Assembly: GCA_019843655.1 (NCBI GenBank)
Contig: JACDQD010000006.1
Span: forward strand, 7,494,034 to 7,558,033
Reading direction: 5' to 3'
From: Lethocerus indicus
Lineage: Eukaryota > Arthropoda > Insecta > Hemiptera > Belostomatidae
DNA length: 64,000 nucleotides
Part shown: in pieces, positions 49,701 through 61,336 of the stretch
Layout: every line of letters starts with the position of its first letter
Numbering within the stretch: the stretch's first letter is position 1
Position numbers and translations under genes: made by a program
Notes under the pieces: model-generated
Told to the model about the DNA's origin: nothing
The model's database searches: none
What the model saw: the letters and a program-made list of their open reading frames with translations, nothing else

Positions 49701-52700
49701 ACTTTACAGGATACATCCTTTAGCCCGCATTGATAAATATTGGACTGCTGTTTGACATTTTCTGGAGCGTACGACTGTGGGTTTGGACCCATTACAATAC
49801 CGTTGCGAATCGTACACTAATGTTATTAAACTGGAAGAAGAGGCATTCCTATCTTGCGAGGCCATACATTTTCTCGAAGGCAGCTCGGAAAGATTTCGAA
49901 ATAATTGTGCACATGTTTGTAATTTGGACGGCGTATCCGAGAATGTCGGGGGGAGGAACGTGACACCGAGATGCATTTCATGAGACTCGGACCAGATCAA
50001 TTTAGGCCCAGATTAATAATGCGACGTTTAATAATATATAATTAATATTTGAGGCGACGTGTTCTAAATATTATATCTCATTGCGAAACCTTGAATTCAA
50101 TGGGTACAACACGTTTCTCGAAATGTTAAATCGAAATAGTTCGCATTTTTACAGATTTCGATAGTTTTAAAGTGATTTAAAATTCGTCGACGATTCTTCC
50201 AATACTAGGAAATTGGAAATTTACTTTTTGGATTTCAACCGTCTAATAAATTAAACTAATTAAACAATATGGGCACTGTTTTTTCAACATTACCTGCGGC
50301 TCTACTGTCACCTCTTTGTATAATATGGTATTAAATAAGCGTCCGTTAAAGAGTAAACTGAAAATTTCGTTTCAGTGTTGATTTGCCTGTTTTATGCAAG
50401 CGAACCTTTCTAGTCACATCGACCGGTTACAAAAATGTACCAATCATAATTTCAGTTACAAAAAGGATTATTAATTCCACTCCGTGTCATCATGGCTAAT
50501 ACACATAGAAATTAAAAGACGGGACCGAATTTATTCAACCCCAACTGAGTTGTCAACACATCCGACAAGTTGAATTTCGAGTGAGTGTTTATAATTATAA
50601 ATTGATTGCGTTTAGCGGCACAAAAGGGCCTCATGGTGGCCGCAACAGTTTAATCAAAACGAACATTACTCCTGAATTAATTATCACCTCGGATTACGTA
50701 GAACATGTGAATAGGAATGTTATATATTTGCTATATATTGTTATATATGTTATATATATTGCTATATTTCGGTATTTCGTGTATTTTTTAGTCTAAATAT
50801 GTAACATCATATTCCCCTATTCTGGGCCTCTAATGATCTGTGCACGGTAAATAATATGGAACATTATTATTTACTTGCTTAATGGCCGATTTTATTATAA
50901 ATCACTGGAAGTACTTCAAGTTAACATTTATGTACGCCGATGTAAATTTTTTAAATAATTTTATTTACGTTTACATTAATATCTTAAATGAAATTCGCTC
51001 AAAGGAAATTTTACGTTCAGATGGGATACTTCCAAAATAGGGACATCCCTAACCTACCTTTGGTAGGGACCTACCGTGTCAACTTTACATTTAATCAACC
51101 AGAAATTACCGCAAATATATTTTGTAAAAAGAATCAGGGTTTAAGTAATGTTCAAATTTCTAGCCCAACGCAATCGAAGAAATGATTACATTGGGGAAGA
51201 TAAATGACAACCGGGGCATTAAAAAATCCAATACCCTGCTGTACAACCTTGGTTCTGATTGTAATGAAATGGGAAAACGCCAGGGAGATTTTCTATTTTT
51301 CATTCAAAGCGCCTTATCTCTCTCGAGGATAAGAGCTTAAAAAACAATTTCATACTTAAATAAATTGAAATTATAAAAAAACCTGGGTGCTTGTCACCAA
51401 AATTAATTTTGTTTTTGCGTATAGAATAGTAGTTAATGGAAGTAAATGACCACTACATTTAAAATTCAAATGTTACATTTGTATGTAAAATAGCTAAATT
51501 TAAAAAATCAATTTAGCGCCTCAAAATGAATTTATGAAACGTTCAGTCTAAGAAATATTTAAATTTGAGTGCGGATATGGATGTATTTAAATTGAAATAT
51601 GTCATGTTGATGAAGTGTAATCATTCGTCCGTACCTTTTGATGACCCTTGATCAGATTTAAAGGACCTTTGGGGTCGAGCAAATTATTTCCTACACGAAT
51701 AATTGTTATAATTGTGTTATAACTCAATTGAGGTATTCAACGAAAGCAAAGGAGTCACTTACACATGTTCAGATATTATGAAACGAATGATTTGATTTGT
51801 TTATTGTGAGAGTTCAATTTTTAATTGTTGTACGTCCCAGTAACACGTACGGCTGTGTAACGAACGGAACATAAATTGCTTTTTGTAATGTTATCTTTCT
51901 AGAGTGAAAAAGGCCATAATATTGGGAAAGAATCTGTATGAAAACGAATTGAAAATTCTTATCTTGTAAGTAAGATGTGAGTTTGCACATGGTGTCGCCT
52001 AGGATCCAGAGGCCGGTGATGCACTGGCTCATCGCAACCGGCATGCAGACTATAGTGACCAGCAGGTCGGCCACCGACAGGTTAACCAGGAAGTAGTTGG
52101 TAACACTGAAAAACAAGGGAAATATTTTGTTTATTCGCATGTTCAATTTAACACGAAAACTCCACATGTATCCCTACAAGATCTCACGAAATATACAATA
52201 TCGTGAACGCCAAATAAATTGATGATATATATTAGTATAGCACAAATTCGATTTATTTATTCCTGCCTCTGTATTTATAAGATTTCTTTTACTTTAATTT
52301 CACGAAATTATGGGAAACATTGACAATTTATGGGCCAGTAATCGTTTAAAATTGTTATAACACCCGGATATATTATTTCAAGTTACAAAAGTTCTTATCG
52401 GGCTCCAAAATGAAACCCGGTCCACTTCTATATTTAACTCCGCAATAACCTGATTCGAGTCGCGAAACTTGTCGACATCTGGCTAAAAAAAGTTCCTGAC
52501 CATTTACCCGGAAAAGAGTTATTTCTCGATTATTAAATCAAGAGATTTAATATTGGTCCTCCAATATTTGCTTCTCCCTTAATTTCGCACATTTAGGTCA
52601 TCCGGAAAAAGAGTCTTCTGGGTTGGAATCGAATAGCTCTGATATCGCCTTAAAGATGAAAGTTAAAGTATTTATGGATTTCGGTTACTGTTGGAAACCC

Positions 52701-54384
52701 TGTCTATCAGACGGTGTTCAGTCGTGGTGTTCAAGAAAAGAATCAAGAAAACAATATTATCGCGATATAAATATGATTAAAAAGGAATCTCGATTAAATG
52801 ATCAAGAACAATCTACTGGCAAACCTTTTATTACTTAATTATTAAAATGTAATTAATCTTCCTAATACCATTGAGCGCATAGCCTGTCGCATTATGTCAT
52901 ATCATTAGGCCGCCATCAATAACAGATAACTAATTAACAGTGTGGTAAGGGAAATAAGCGAGGTTATATTATTACCAGCGTGGTCTACGATTATTTACAA
53001 CCTAATGTAGTCTTCATTTATCTAAATATGAAGCCCACTGCTGTCACGAAGTATTCCCGCTTATTCGACACAGTGTGGGATCATCCCATGGCCTCATAAC
53101 GTCGTCATCTATTCTTTTATAGCCTTCCCCAATCTGGAACTGACGTTGATCTCTTGTAGCTGATGCATCTATTTCCATTGCTCTGGTGCCTACTTATTGA
53201 TAGCTCAGGAGATTATAATCACCTAAAACTCGATTTAAACTCAATTCGCCTATTTAATCGACACTTTTAATCTGTCACCGCACTATTGCACTGAGGAGCT
53301 TTGATACACCACCGTCATAAATATAAGCACTACATCACTATACACAACATTATATGCACTACATCACTATACACAACACAATTACAATATGACGGATAAT
53401 TCATTAAATCCTGGCTCTTCACCTAGCTAGTTGTTAGGTTTGACCTACTGCCACCATTGGCTTTTTACCGTTGAGAAACCTGAAAATATTCTTTTAAGCT
53501 CACACCCGAGCAAAGTGATTTTGACCGACCAAATTTCAACCTTCATTATATCGGTTGCTGTCCCGTGACAGTACTCCATTAATGGACCATGCATATTTGA
53601 TACGGAAGAAAATTGCTAATAATTTCAATATCTCCAAAACCAGTGAAAAAATAATCAGTATAGAGGTTCGTGTCCTTTCGACCACAACAACCTGTCGTCT
53701 CGACTCATAAAACGATTTTGAACACGCTACGAATATTTAGGGTGGCGGGTTTAAAAGTTTAAAAATTCGAGGCATTATGGGCAGTTTCGACTGAATGTGT
53801 CGGTTAAAAAACTCGTATTTGCAGACTGGTAGAAAATTCATCAAATCACTTTTCAGTTAATATATAAAATGTTGCCCGCGATCAGTTTAACGTGCATTTT
53901 AAAACCTTGGCCAGTTAATGGGCAGTCATCTTGCAAGTGGATTAAAATACAAAAATAAACGAGAAACTGATTATAAAATATTGTGTATACAATTGCAAAG
54001 GTAAACATACTAAATTATCAGTCATTGTTCTGGAGTGAAGATTACGTTCATCATTGGTTTCGAAATAACATATATGGGATGCCCTCAAGGAAGCTATCCC
54101 TCCGAGAATGCAATAAATAAATCAGTCCGTGTGTTTATATCAGGCCATTATTTTTGCCTCGCTTTTATGTCTTTTTAGGGTGCAACAGAGCTAATATCCT
54201 ACTCATCTCCGAAGGATTTCCGGAGGATGCGCTTAGCTTACACCCCCTCTGCGAGTCTTGATTTATTTTACTGTTGCGACTTCTGGGATTTGCTGGAATA
54301 AATCATATTGATTTACAGCAGGACAGCAGGTTATCCTTTGAGCACCTAAACTCTCTCTATCTTGAAAAAGAACCTATTAAATCG

Positions 54385-54434
<50 letters not shown>

Positions 54435-57400
54435 AGCCCTTGATCTCTATTATAGGAAGACATTGACTCTAGCTAGCGCCAAGTAAAAAATAATAACCTG
54501 ATTTTCGCGACCTTTAAACATCATTCAGCTATCCATTTAGAATAAAGCTGAAAACTCTGGCTGATATCGAGCGCATGGTCTCGTACACAGATTGGACCGC
54601 GTATTCGCGTACACTTCACGATGCTCACAGAAGTCACACAATACCGCTCTTTATCCACTTGAGTAAGCGTCCTGCATTGTGCCGCAGTCACTCTTGTCCT
54701 ACAATAGAGGCGGTACAGGAATATCCCACATTCAATTCGGGTTAATACACAGAGCGTACCGCTGTTAGTAAAACCATAGGGTCAAATTCATATCGGTACG
54801 ATCTGAAATTAATGCGAGGTGATCAACAGGCCGAGACTGGTTTTCGGATTACCCCGGTACATTAATACGGTAGTCAATTTGAATTTTTCGTGCAATCCCC
54901 GAGGCGATTTTTGTTTGTATTGGCTATGCCCCGCTGAGGTAGCTCGGTTACATTTCATCAAGAAGTGATTAAAAACCACAGGCATATTCTATTATAAGAG
55001 AGTACAATAGCTTCATTATTGATATTAATGAGTTGTGGAAAAGGATAGTGAAGGTAGCCCACGCCCTCGACTGGCTGTAGCCCCAACAAAAAATAATAAT
55101 CTAATTTTCTCGACTTCACACATGCCTGGAGGCCACAATCTTTATTATCAAATAACCGACAAATTTAATCAGCTATCCATTTACAATAATTACTTAGAAA
55201 TTGCGGGATGTATCTCTGCGCGCGTGATCGTGAGCAAATTGTGGAAATAAAAGGGCGCCATTCTTTTTTTTTTAATTGATTGTTCCACTAATGGATCGGC
55301 TTGGGGATTACTGCTGTTACAGGGCTGGTATCGATGATTGATCTCTCTTTTATTTCAACGGATAGCTTCAGTTTCATAATTCTATAGGTGTAAATGGCAA
55401 TCGAACAATGAAAGGCGACAAACGTTGGAACAATGTAAGTGTTAATAGAATCAGAAATAAATCGATTGCTATTCATTTATATAAATTCATTATAACTCAG
55501 CACAAAATACATAATACATAGATCATTAAGATGTTTACGATACTTTTCAATATCATATTATCGCTATAGATTATCACATCACCCTTCGAAAATAAAGAAT
55601 TCAATGTTTCCTTTTATTTTGGCATTAAGAAAAATTACAGTCCGAATATTCAGAATCAATCAGTTTGTCGTTTCACACGATTATTTAATCCATGCCTTAT
55701 GTTTAAAAGAAAGGTTTTATAGATTTAAAGAAAAAACCTATTGCTCGAAAATTATTATTTAAAATGTATCTCGATATATTTTCGTTTTTTGTCAGTATTT
55801 CTTCGTTTTAAAAATATTTAAGGGAACAAATTTTGGAATATGAAACCTTTTTTTTTCATTATTATAATGGTTTCAGTACTGCCCCTTTTAGTTTAAATTT
55901 AAAAGATGAAAATACAAAGCGAGGTAACGATAAAGAGAAAGGACAATAAGGGAAGGAAATCAGAAGAATGTGAGGCCGAGAATGGAATCGCGATAACTTC
56001 ATGATAAAAAGGTCTGCAATTGGGGCCCGGTAACACAATTTTAATAAAAAAAGGCAAGTTCAAATAAGATAGGACCGAATCGGATAAAATTCTACCGGCC
56101 ACCTTCCACATCGTGAACAGGATTTATTCATATAAACATTTGAGATTCTGATACCGGTCGCCCGTTAACAAATTTGAATCCCAAATTCAATAGCATTGTT
56201 GTTCCGTCCTTATATTGGTGTTGTTCGATCGTTGCGAAAATCAAGCCCGGGTGGGATCGGCCAGTTGGAACCGGGGCCGTTCTGCCATTGTAGACGGCCC
56301 TACGTTGGACAATTACCGGCGGTCTAATTGCCGAGGACGTTCACGAGAGACGCATCGCATGGATAAATCACCGGAGAAACGTTCCCCCTGTAAACGCGAA
56401 CCATTCCAAGTGCGGACGATTCAAAGCCACAAAAACACGTAGCGAGTCCCACATGATTTATTAATAACGAATATCTAATAGCAATATATTAGATAAAATG
56501 AGAACGATTTAGATGTTTTTATGACATTTTATAACGCGTATGTAATATTATAAAGATTAAATGAAGGTTGTTCTCAATCGTCCTATATTTTTGTATTACT
56601 TTTATATGTGTAAAAAATAAAACTTTTCCTTTAGAAGTGAAGTAATTCTCCAGGTATTGCTGGTTTTAATTAACTACAGTGTACTATATAATATAACATC
56701 GAATAGTAGGGAATGTTTCTGCTGCGAAACGTGTAAAGGGCTAGTCATTGGCATCCTATCCCATTTCTCACGTGATTAAACTAGCTCGATTCAATTCCTT
56801 CCTACGCAAGAATTTCAAGATTATGCTCAAAGGGCCGGTAAAGGCACCTGGACCGGCCCCCGATTTTAATGGAAACGCGTTGGAGGCGTACGCATTCGGC
56901 CGGTTGAAAATGCACGCTGATTTTGGCACCGGCGAATAAACAAAGGGCCGTGGAGCCTACAGAAATTTCTTCTGATTCCACACACGCCATAATAGTGAAC
57001 GAGGGCTGTATTTTTTTGATTTTATGTTACATCGCATCTCGCATCAGGGGAGGCAAAAGGAGGGGTAGTCTCAAACGTGTAGATCCCCAGTAATTAGAAA
57101 TACATAGACGCCCCTGTCAAAAGGTAATTGACTTCGCTAGGACCTAATTTGTCGCAATAATTGTGTCCACCGGGCTGTAAAGCCGTCCATTTCAAATTGT
57201 CGTCTAACACACCGTTAATCCGTATCTTATTATTAATGGTATATGGGCATAATCGCGTTCGCACGGCTAGTGGTCTCGATTGTCAGAAAACCACGTCTCT
57301 AGACATGACCCCATTACAAAAACTAATTAAAAATTAGTATAAATTTCAAAATGATCTAAAAATATAGTCTCATACGTTAGAACAAATTGACGGAATTTTA

Positions 57401-60400
57401 TTTTATGGAAAGGACTCGAGGAGCTGCACCGGTATTTATTGAACGGAGAAATTTGAAATTTCGAAGAAATTTCCCCCTTTAAGAATTGCCAGGAAAGGGG
57501 GCAAATTCATTAAACCACTCGCCCGATAAATGTCGGCGGATATTTACAAATCTTCGCCAAGATCGGCCAAATATTTAGACGGTCAAGTCCCGGATCGAAC
57601 CTTCTGGCGAGAAAAGGCGTCTCTAATTTTAAGAACAAATTCCTCGGACGGATTTTTCACTCGATTCGGACGTTCAGGATCCTAACATTATGAAAAAGTA
57701 AACAATTCTCGTCTTTTTTCGGTTTAACGGAACGGTTTAAAAAAATGGAGCGTTCCAATCGGGAAGGTACCGAATCTAATTACCGGACTCATCCGTTAAG
57801 GGAAGATAGGTATTACCGTTTGCGTTGGTATATGGATTTGCATTGCAAATTTACAAAGGGATCGGGGAGTGACATTCCGCGGTAAATCCGGAATTATTTG
57901 GCATTTTGGTCTCGTTTTCAATTCTCCGTTATTATACTTTGTGACGCTTTTTTATCGGAATATGTAATTTCTTTAAAATATTTCTGATCACGAGAAAACT
58001 TTTTTACAGATTTCGGATCATGACAAAAATGTCTAAAAATAAAATCCGGGCTCTAAATATTATACCGGGTGATTCAACGATCCGGGCCCGTTTTCGAGTT
58101 TCAGGAGTGGCGGGGTGAAGAAAATCGGATAGGTTCTTCTTTCGCAGCGGGTAGAATATTTACCGACCGGTGGGGTGTCCGATTTCTCAGGGCGTACGGA
58201 GTACCCCCGGCGTCTTCGGCGTGGTTGGTGGGGTATTCGGGCCGATATTAAAAATCTCGGCCTCGGGCTAATCGGAGTATACCGTTACAAAGGGACCTTC
58301 CCCTGCGGACCAATCGATATCGTCGGACCGCTACCTGGAAATCCGGTGGCCAGGACTGCGCCATTGTTCCTAACTCGACCGGTCCACGGGGTAAACAATT
58401 GGCGGTGTCCACGGTGAGCCTGAGGGGCCTCCACCGATATTGCCCACACGGCGTACCCTCTGCCCACGCTCCCGCCCCCATAAACAACGAGCAACCAGAA
58501 TTTTCTTTTCGAATCCCGAAATCAGCCCCTCTCGTTTGCCCCAAGATAATTAAACGCTTCCTTTTCCCGAGTTCCAAATTAAAATGTGTAGTCCCGTTCT
58601 TATTTGTTAATTGAGTCGAAGGAAAACATTTTCCCCGTCGCAGTTACCGAGGGAATAATTTGAATAAACCTTTATTTTAAACAAACTACTTCCTTCCCAT
58701 CAAGCCACAGCGTGGCTAGGATTTCGGGAAATAACGCCACACAATGGAGACGTCCAGTCTAAATACGGAATGGATATAACTGAATTCGGTTATATTGATG
58801 CTACTTTCCAGCGATGGAACACCCTGGTCCATAAGCCTTCTAATCGAACAGTTTTTTGACGTTTTAATCTCCGAGAAGGTTGCAAGAAATTTGTAGAAAA
58901 CCAGGAAATTAACGCAACGGACCACAATAACATCTGCTGAGTAGAGTTAGATAGTACGTGTGTGATAATCTTAGATGCGACTTCCTGTTGACACGTGAAC
59001 ACTCGTGACAACGCGATATATATACATAGCTATGCTCGAATTTAATTCATATTGTTTCCCACAACTCTAATTCTTACGCCCCTTTCGCTTTTGGAACGGT
59101 TTTGTGCAGCTAATAGAAAAGAGAATTGTGGGTAGTTACTTTTCGTTGCAACTGTGGGAATAGTGTCTTAGTTTTTACCCTATGGCTGTTAGTCAATATT
59201 CACTGTCATTTGATTCACTTTTGAGTTTCAGTCTAAAAAATAACATAAAAAACATATTATAGAAAGTAAACATCAGTAGAAACACAATATATTTATACAC
59301 ATTATTTTGTTGAAATAACAAATATTTTCCTGGGGAAACTCTAGACTACCTCGGAAATTGTTATTTTTGTGACTAACCAAGCTAAATCAATATTAACCTA
59401 ACAATTCATACTGTTGGGTGTATATGTATCCAGTTACAGTCAGTTAAAATTTGATTTGTTAATGGGTTTTCATTGTATAGCTTGATAGCTTGGCTACAGT
59501 TTAATTCAATGTGTCATTTTAACGAAAGCGCGAAACGAATGGAATTAGGCAGTTCTAAAAAGTACCGTCAGAAATTTACAGATAATTATTTCGAACATTA
59601 AGGGTACAAGTTGACCCAATTTGTTTTTACTTAATTTAAATGCTTTCTCTGCCGTCATTTACCGCCGTCTCTGAGGAGGGCCTCCCATAAATATTTTTAA
59701 ATGGAATATCTTATTTTATTATTAATTAAGGTAATGATTCCGTTATATGAATTTCCCTCGTTTCTACGGGACTTGAATTTTGAAACAGTAACCGGCGGTG
59801 ATTGGAGGAGTGTGACGCCAATGGGTGAGCGTTAGGAAACAGGAGAGGAGACAAAAGGAGGACGAGTCAACGGCAGGACGGGGTCATCAGTCAATTAGGG
59901 TCCTTACTTCGGGGAATGGGGGCCGTAAAACCGAGGCATTTGTTAATCGGGTGGGACGTCGGTTGCACAATAAGCCCCAGGGTTCTTTGGCGGACCGCAT
60001 TTCAACAGCGGTTAGAATGGGTGTGAGTAGTGAGGGCAGAAGGGGGAGGGGCCGTGTCGAGGATAGAGCCCACTCGTAGGGGAGATTTTTCTTACGGGAC
60101 GAAAATCGAAAGAACGGCAATCGGAAAGTCGATGGGTAATGGAATGGAGGGGGGGTCGTTTGCCGCTAATCAATGGGAAGGCGGGGGACACGGGGGAGTG
60201 CCCACTTCTCCGGTGTTGCTCGCTCCCCGGCTTCTCCCCTCATTACGTCCTATTACTCTGCAAACGCCCCATCTTCCCTCTCCCGACTTCTCTCTCCCCT
60301 TTTGTACCGACCGTCACATTCCCTCGCCACCCTCTTGTGTCGATAACCCTTTTATTCGGCTGCATAATTTTCGGGCAATTGGCCTCCCCATCTCCAGCAG

Positions 60401-60604
60401 TAAAGCGGCAAATGTCCCCCTTCCCATCGAAAATGTTAATTCTAAACTTTAGTCGAAGGGTGATCACGTCCGATGGAAGGCTCATTTAAATAACGTTCCG
60501 CATCCAATGCCCACGCTTCAAAATAAACAGCGAAAGATCTGTAAAAATCTGTGCGACAACTGAAAAAAATCTGTGAATTAAACTGAAAAAGATGTTTCAT
60601 ATGA

Positions 60605-60654
<50 letters not shown>

Positions 60655-61336
60655 CATTTTTTTTAATATTTACATGTATTTTACATAATTAATTAATTTG
60701 AATAACCGTCGTATTTGGGGACACCGAAGGCAGGTTCGATAAATAATTCTAATACTAATAAACCCCACGTCCATTATAATGGCAATTATGAACTGGGAAT
60801 TCCCCCATCGTCGCCTACAAAAAGCAATATTGTTCTGGCTGATTGATGAAAAATTAACAAATACATGGCGCTCGCAGAAGAAATATGAAACCTGCGGTGA
60901 GTTGAGTCTGTCAAGATAAGCCGGCGCCGGTACCGGCGTAAAACAAGACACGGGTTCAGAAAATAAAGGAACTGAGTCCGTGACAACTTTCTTCCGTCCA
61001 TTCGAGAAGGTGGTTTTGTAAACTTCACTCTCCAGTCAGCGCTGAAAATCTTGCAGGAATATTACAAAAGAAAAAACAGATTAATAATAAATGTTACCTT
61101 CTCATATATCTGTACTTGAGAACGGCGTATATCACGAGACTGTTGGCGGCGGCGGAGGTAACCACCAGAGGGAGATAGGTTATAAGGACGATGAGGTGGC
61201 GCCACTCCTTGTACCTGGAGTACTCGCTGCGGGTAAATTCCTGAATTATTCGCTCCAGGTCAAGTCTGCCGTCGCCTCCGGCCTCAGTGCTGTTCCCTTC
61301 CGCCTCCCCCATTCTCCTGCAACCACCGTCCATCAT
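25596..61336 (-). CDS. Class A (rhodopsin-like) peptide-type GPCR, 7 coding exons, ligand unassigned
   Basis: The joined exons are 61098-61336, 51963-52105, 49363-49478, 41604-41799, 38331-38473, 32767-32895 and 25596-25826, giving 398 residues. The protein is a plasma-membrane receptor expected to signal through G proteins. Visible hallmarks: Asn65 (TM1), LSVAD with Asp93 (TM2), Cys120 and Cys214 (TM3-ECL2 disulfide), DRY 144-146, Trp172 (TM4), Pro243 (TM5), CWLP 303-306 (TM6), NPLLY 343-347 (TM7), and CysCys 364-365 after helix 8 (possible palmitoylation). N-glycosylation sequons lie at 15 and 220. ECL2 is fairly long (about 45 residues). The third loop is basic, with RERRR before TM6. ATG 61336 is preceded by an in-frame TAG. 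Junction phases are 2,1,0,1,0,0 and all match. The style (NYFLVNLSVADLL, SIDRYLAI) fits the neuropeptide receptor group around orexin, NPFF and QRFP receptors. I do not recognise a specific orthologue. The only irregular site is the exon 2 donor. Confidence 0.9.
27366..27404 (-). repeat. Hairpin repeat family, half unit
   Basis: In plus orientation it reads TATTGACGATGAAGAGAAAC followed by CGAAACCTGTCTAGCTTA. This is the reverse-complement orientation of the copy at 25241. Confidence 0.5.
27952..27999. repeat. (GA)n homopurine tract
   Basis: An imperfect GA/GGGA purine run in receptor intron 6. Confidence 0.9.
30705..30761. repeat. (TA)n microsatellite
   Basis: Uninterrupted run of about 57 bp in receptor intron 6, followed by TTTCATT. 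Confidence 0.95.
32767..32895 (-). CDS. Receptor exon 6: end of ICL3 and TM6
   Basis: The acceptor is TTTGCAG and the donor is CACAG|GTAAAT. The exon encodes VRVVRERRRVARLL, then TM6 with FTLCWLPYNI (the CWxP toggle), and the acidic ECL3. It is 43 codons long and phase 0 on both sides, so skipping it would keep the frame but remove TM6. Confidence 0.93.
35862..36005 (-). mobile_element. Fragment of a Jockey-like non-LTR retrotransposon reverse transcriptase
   Basis: The minus-strand peptide includes KLTLDNKITIYKTILKATWT followed by YGIEF. This matches the typical C-terminal reverse transcriptase region of Jockey-group elements (pattern K-L-S-L-x-N-K-x-x-I/L-Y-K-x-I-L-K-x-x-W-T-Y-G-I). It is a short remnant with no surrounding intact element, inside receptor intron 5. 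Confidence 0.65.
37966..38098. repeat. Hairpin repeat family, complete unit
   Basis: The left arm carries GGTTCGGCTTCTCAGAATCA and the right arm carries its imperfect reverse complement, CGATGGTTAGAAGCCGAAAG followed by CGGTCTAG. About 80 bp separate them. It shares its core with copies at 7070, 12130, 25241, 27366 and 62569. Confidence 0.6.
38331..38473 (-). CDS. Receptor exon 5: TM5
   Basis: The acceptor is GTGTTTCAG and the donor is CAGCAG|GTGATT. The exon encodes VVCFLVVYLGPGLVVLAAYS (TM5 with its conserved Pro) and the start of the third cytoplasmic loop (LMGRRLWAAV, then an acidic stretch). The exon is noticeably GC- and CpG-rich against its introns. Confidence 0.93.
38474..41603 (-). 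other. Receptor intron 4
   Basis: The intron has GT-AG borders. A GC-richer patch at about 40.55-40.9 kb has overlapping open frames on both strands but no recognisable protein. Otherwise I see nothing. Confidence 0.7.
41604..41799 (-). CDS. Receptor exon 4: TM4 and ECL2
   Basis: The acceptor is TTTTTCAG and the donor is TACG|GTCAGT, the same hexamer as exon 3. The exon encodes TM4 (VVLALWIVPLVIFGPLLWV) and a long acidic/basic second extracellular loop. The loop carries the disulfide Cys214 (LAWCIEDW) and an NTT glycosylation site. It leaves in phase 1. Confidence 0.93.
46649..46669. repeat. GC-rich perfect hairpin
   Basis: Arms TTAGGGGGC and GCCCCCTAA flank the loop AGA: nine perfect pairs. 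It lies 18 bp left of a long (TA)n tract. This hairpin-plus-microsatellite arrangement resembles the end of a small transposable element. Confidence 0.8.
46687..46743. repeat. (TA)n microsatellite
   Basis: Run of about 57 bp in receptor intron 3, just right of the GC-rich hairpin. Confidence 0.95.
49363..49478 (-). CDS. Receptor exon 3: TM3 and DRY motif
   Basis: The acceptor is CCTTTGTAG at 49479 and the donor is CTG|GTCAGT. The exon encodes GVSVGASVFTLMAMSIDRYL, then AIKHSMAFRRVFNSRATLL. This is the cytoplasmic end of TM3 with the DRY motif, ICL2, and the lead-in to TM4. The 116 nt enter in phase 1 and leave in phase 0. Confidence 0.93.
49479..51962 (-). other. Receptor intron 2 with AT donor
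   Basis: The intron would begin ATAAGA and end TTTGTAG. The interior has only short overlapping open frames near 49.7-50.0 kb on both strands, none recognised. Confidence 0.7.
51963..52105 (-). CDS. Receptor exon 2: TM2, ECL1, start of TM3
   Basis: The acceptor is TTTTTCAG at 52106. The exon encodes VTNYFLVNLSVADLL (TM2), the GLWILG loop with the conserved Trp, and Cys120. The required end, after CAAG, is fixed by the phase of exon 3 (G + GA = Gly128). The next bases are ATAAGA instead of GTAAGA, so the donor dinucleotide is AT. No GT near the expected boundary gives an in-frame join. Confidence 0.9.
53327..53378. repeat. Tandem duplication, 29-bp period
   Basis: The 23-bp block starting GCACTACATCACTATACACA occurs at 53327-53349 and 53356-53378, identical. 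Confidence 0.85.
54387..54432. repeat. (TA)n microsatellite
   Basis: Run of about 46 bp in receptor intron 1. Confidence 0.95.
60606..60653. repeat. (TA)n microsatellite
   Basis: Run of about 48 bp in receptor intron 1, followed by TTTCATT as at 30761. Confidence 0.95.
61098..61336 (-). CDS. Receptor exon 1: N-terminus and TM1
   Basis: The exon encodes residues 1-79 and two bases of codon 80. It carries a hydrophilic extracellular N-terminus with an NST glycosylation site and no obvious signal peptide. TM1 covers about residues 47-73 and includes the TM1 Asn in AAANSLVIY. The donor AG|GTAACA leaves phase 2, which joins exon 2 to restore Ser80. A second ATG nine codons inside (MGEAEG) is an alternative start, and non-coding 5' exons could lie further right. 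Confidence 0.88.

Larger units (their letters stand above)
52106..61097 (-). other. Receptor intron 1
   Basis: At 8,992 bp this is the longest receptor intron, with GT-AG borders. It holds a 29-bp-period duplication (53327-53378), (TA)n tracts at 54387-54432 and 60606-60653, and GC-rich patches at 57.5-58.6 and 59.8-60.4 kb. These patches are open in several frames on both strands without recognisable products. Confidence 0.7.

Noticed and set aside
51960..51972. Strong-looking donor GTAAGTAAG
   Set aside because: It is on the plus strand, opposite the end of receptor exon 2; no plus-strand exon is associated with it.
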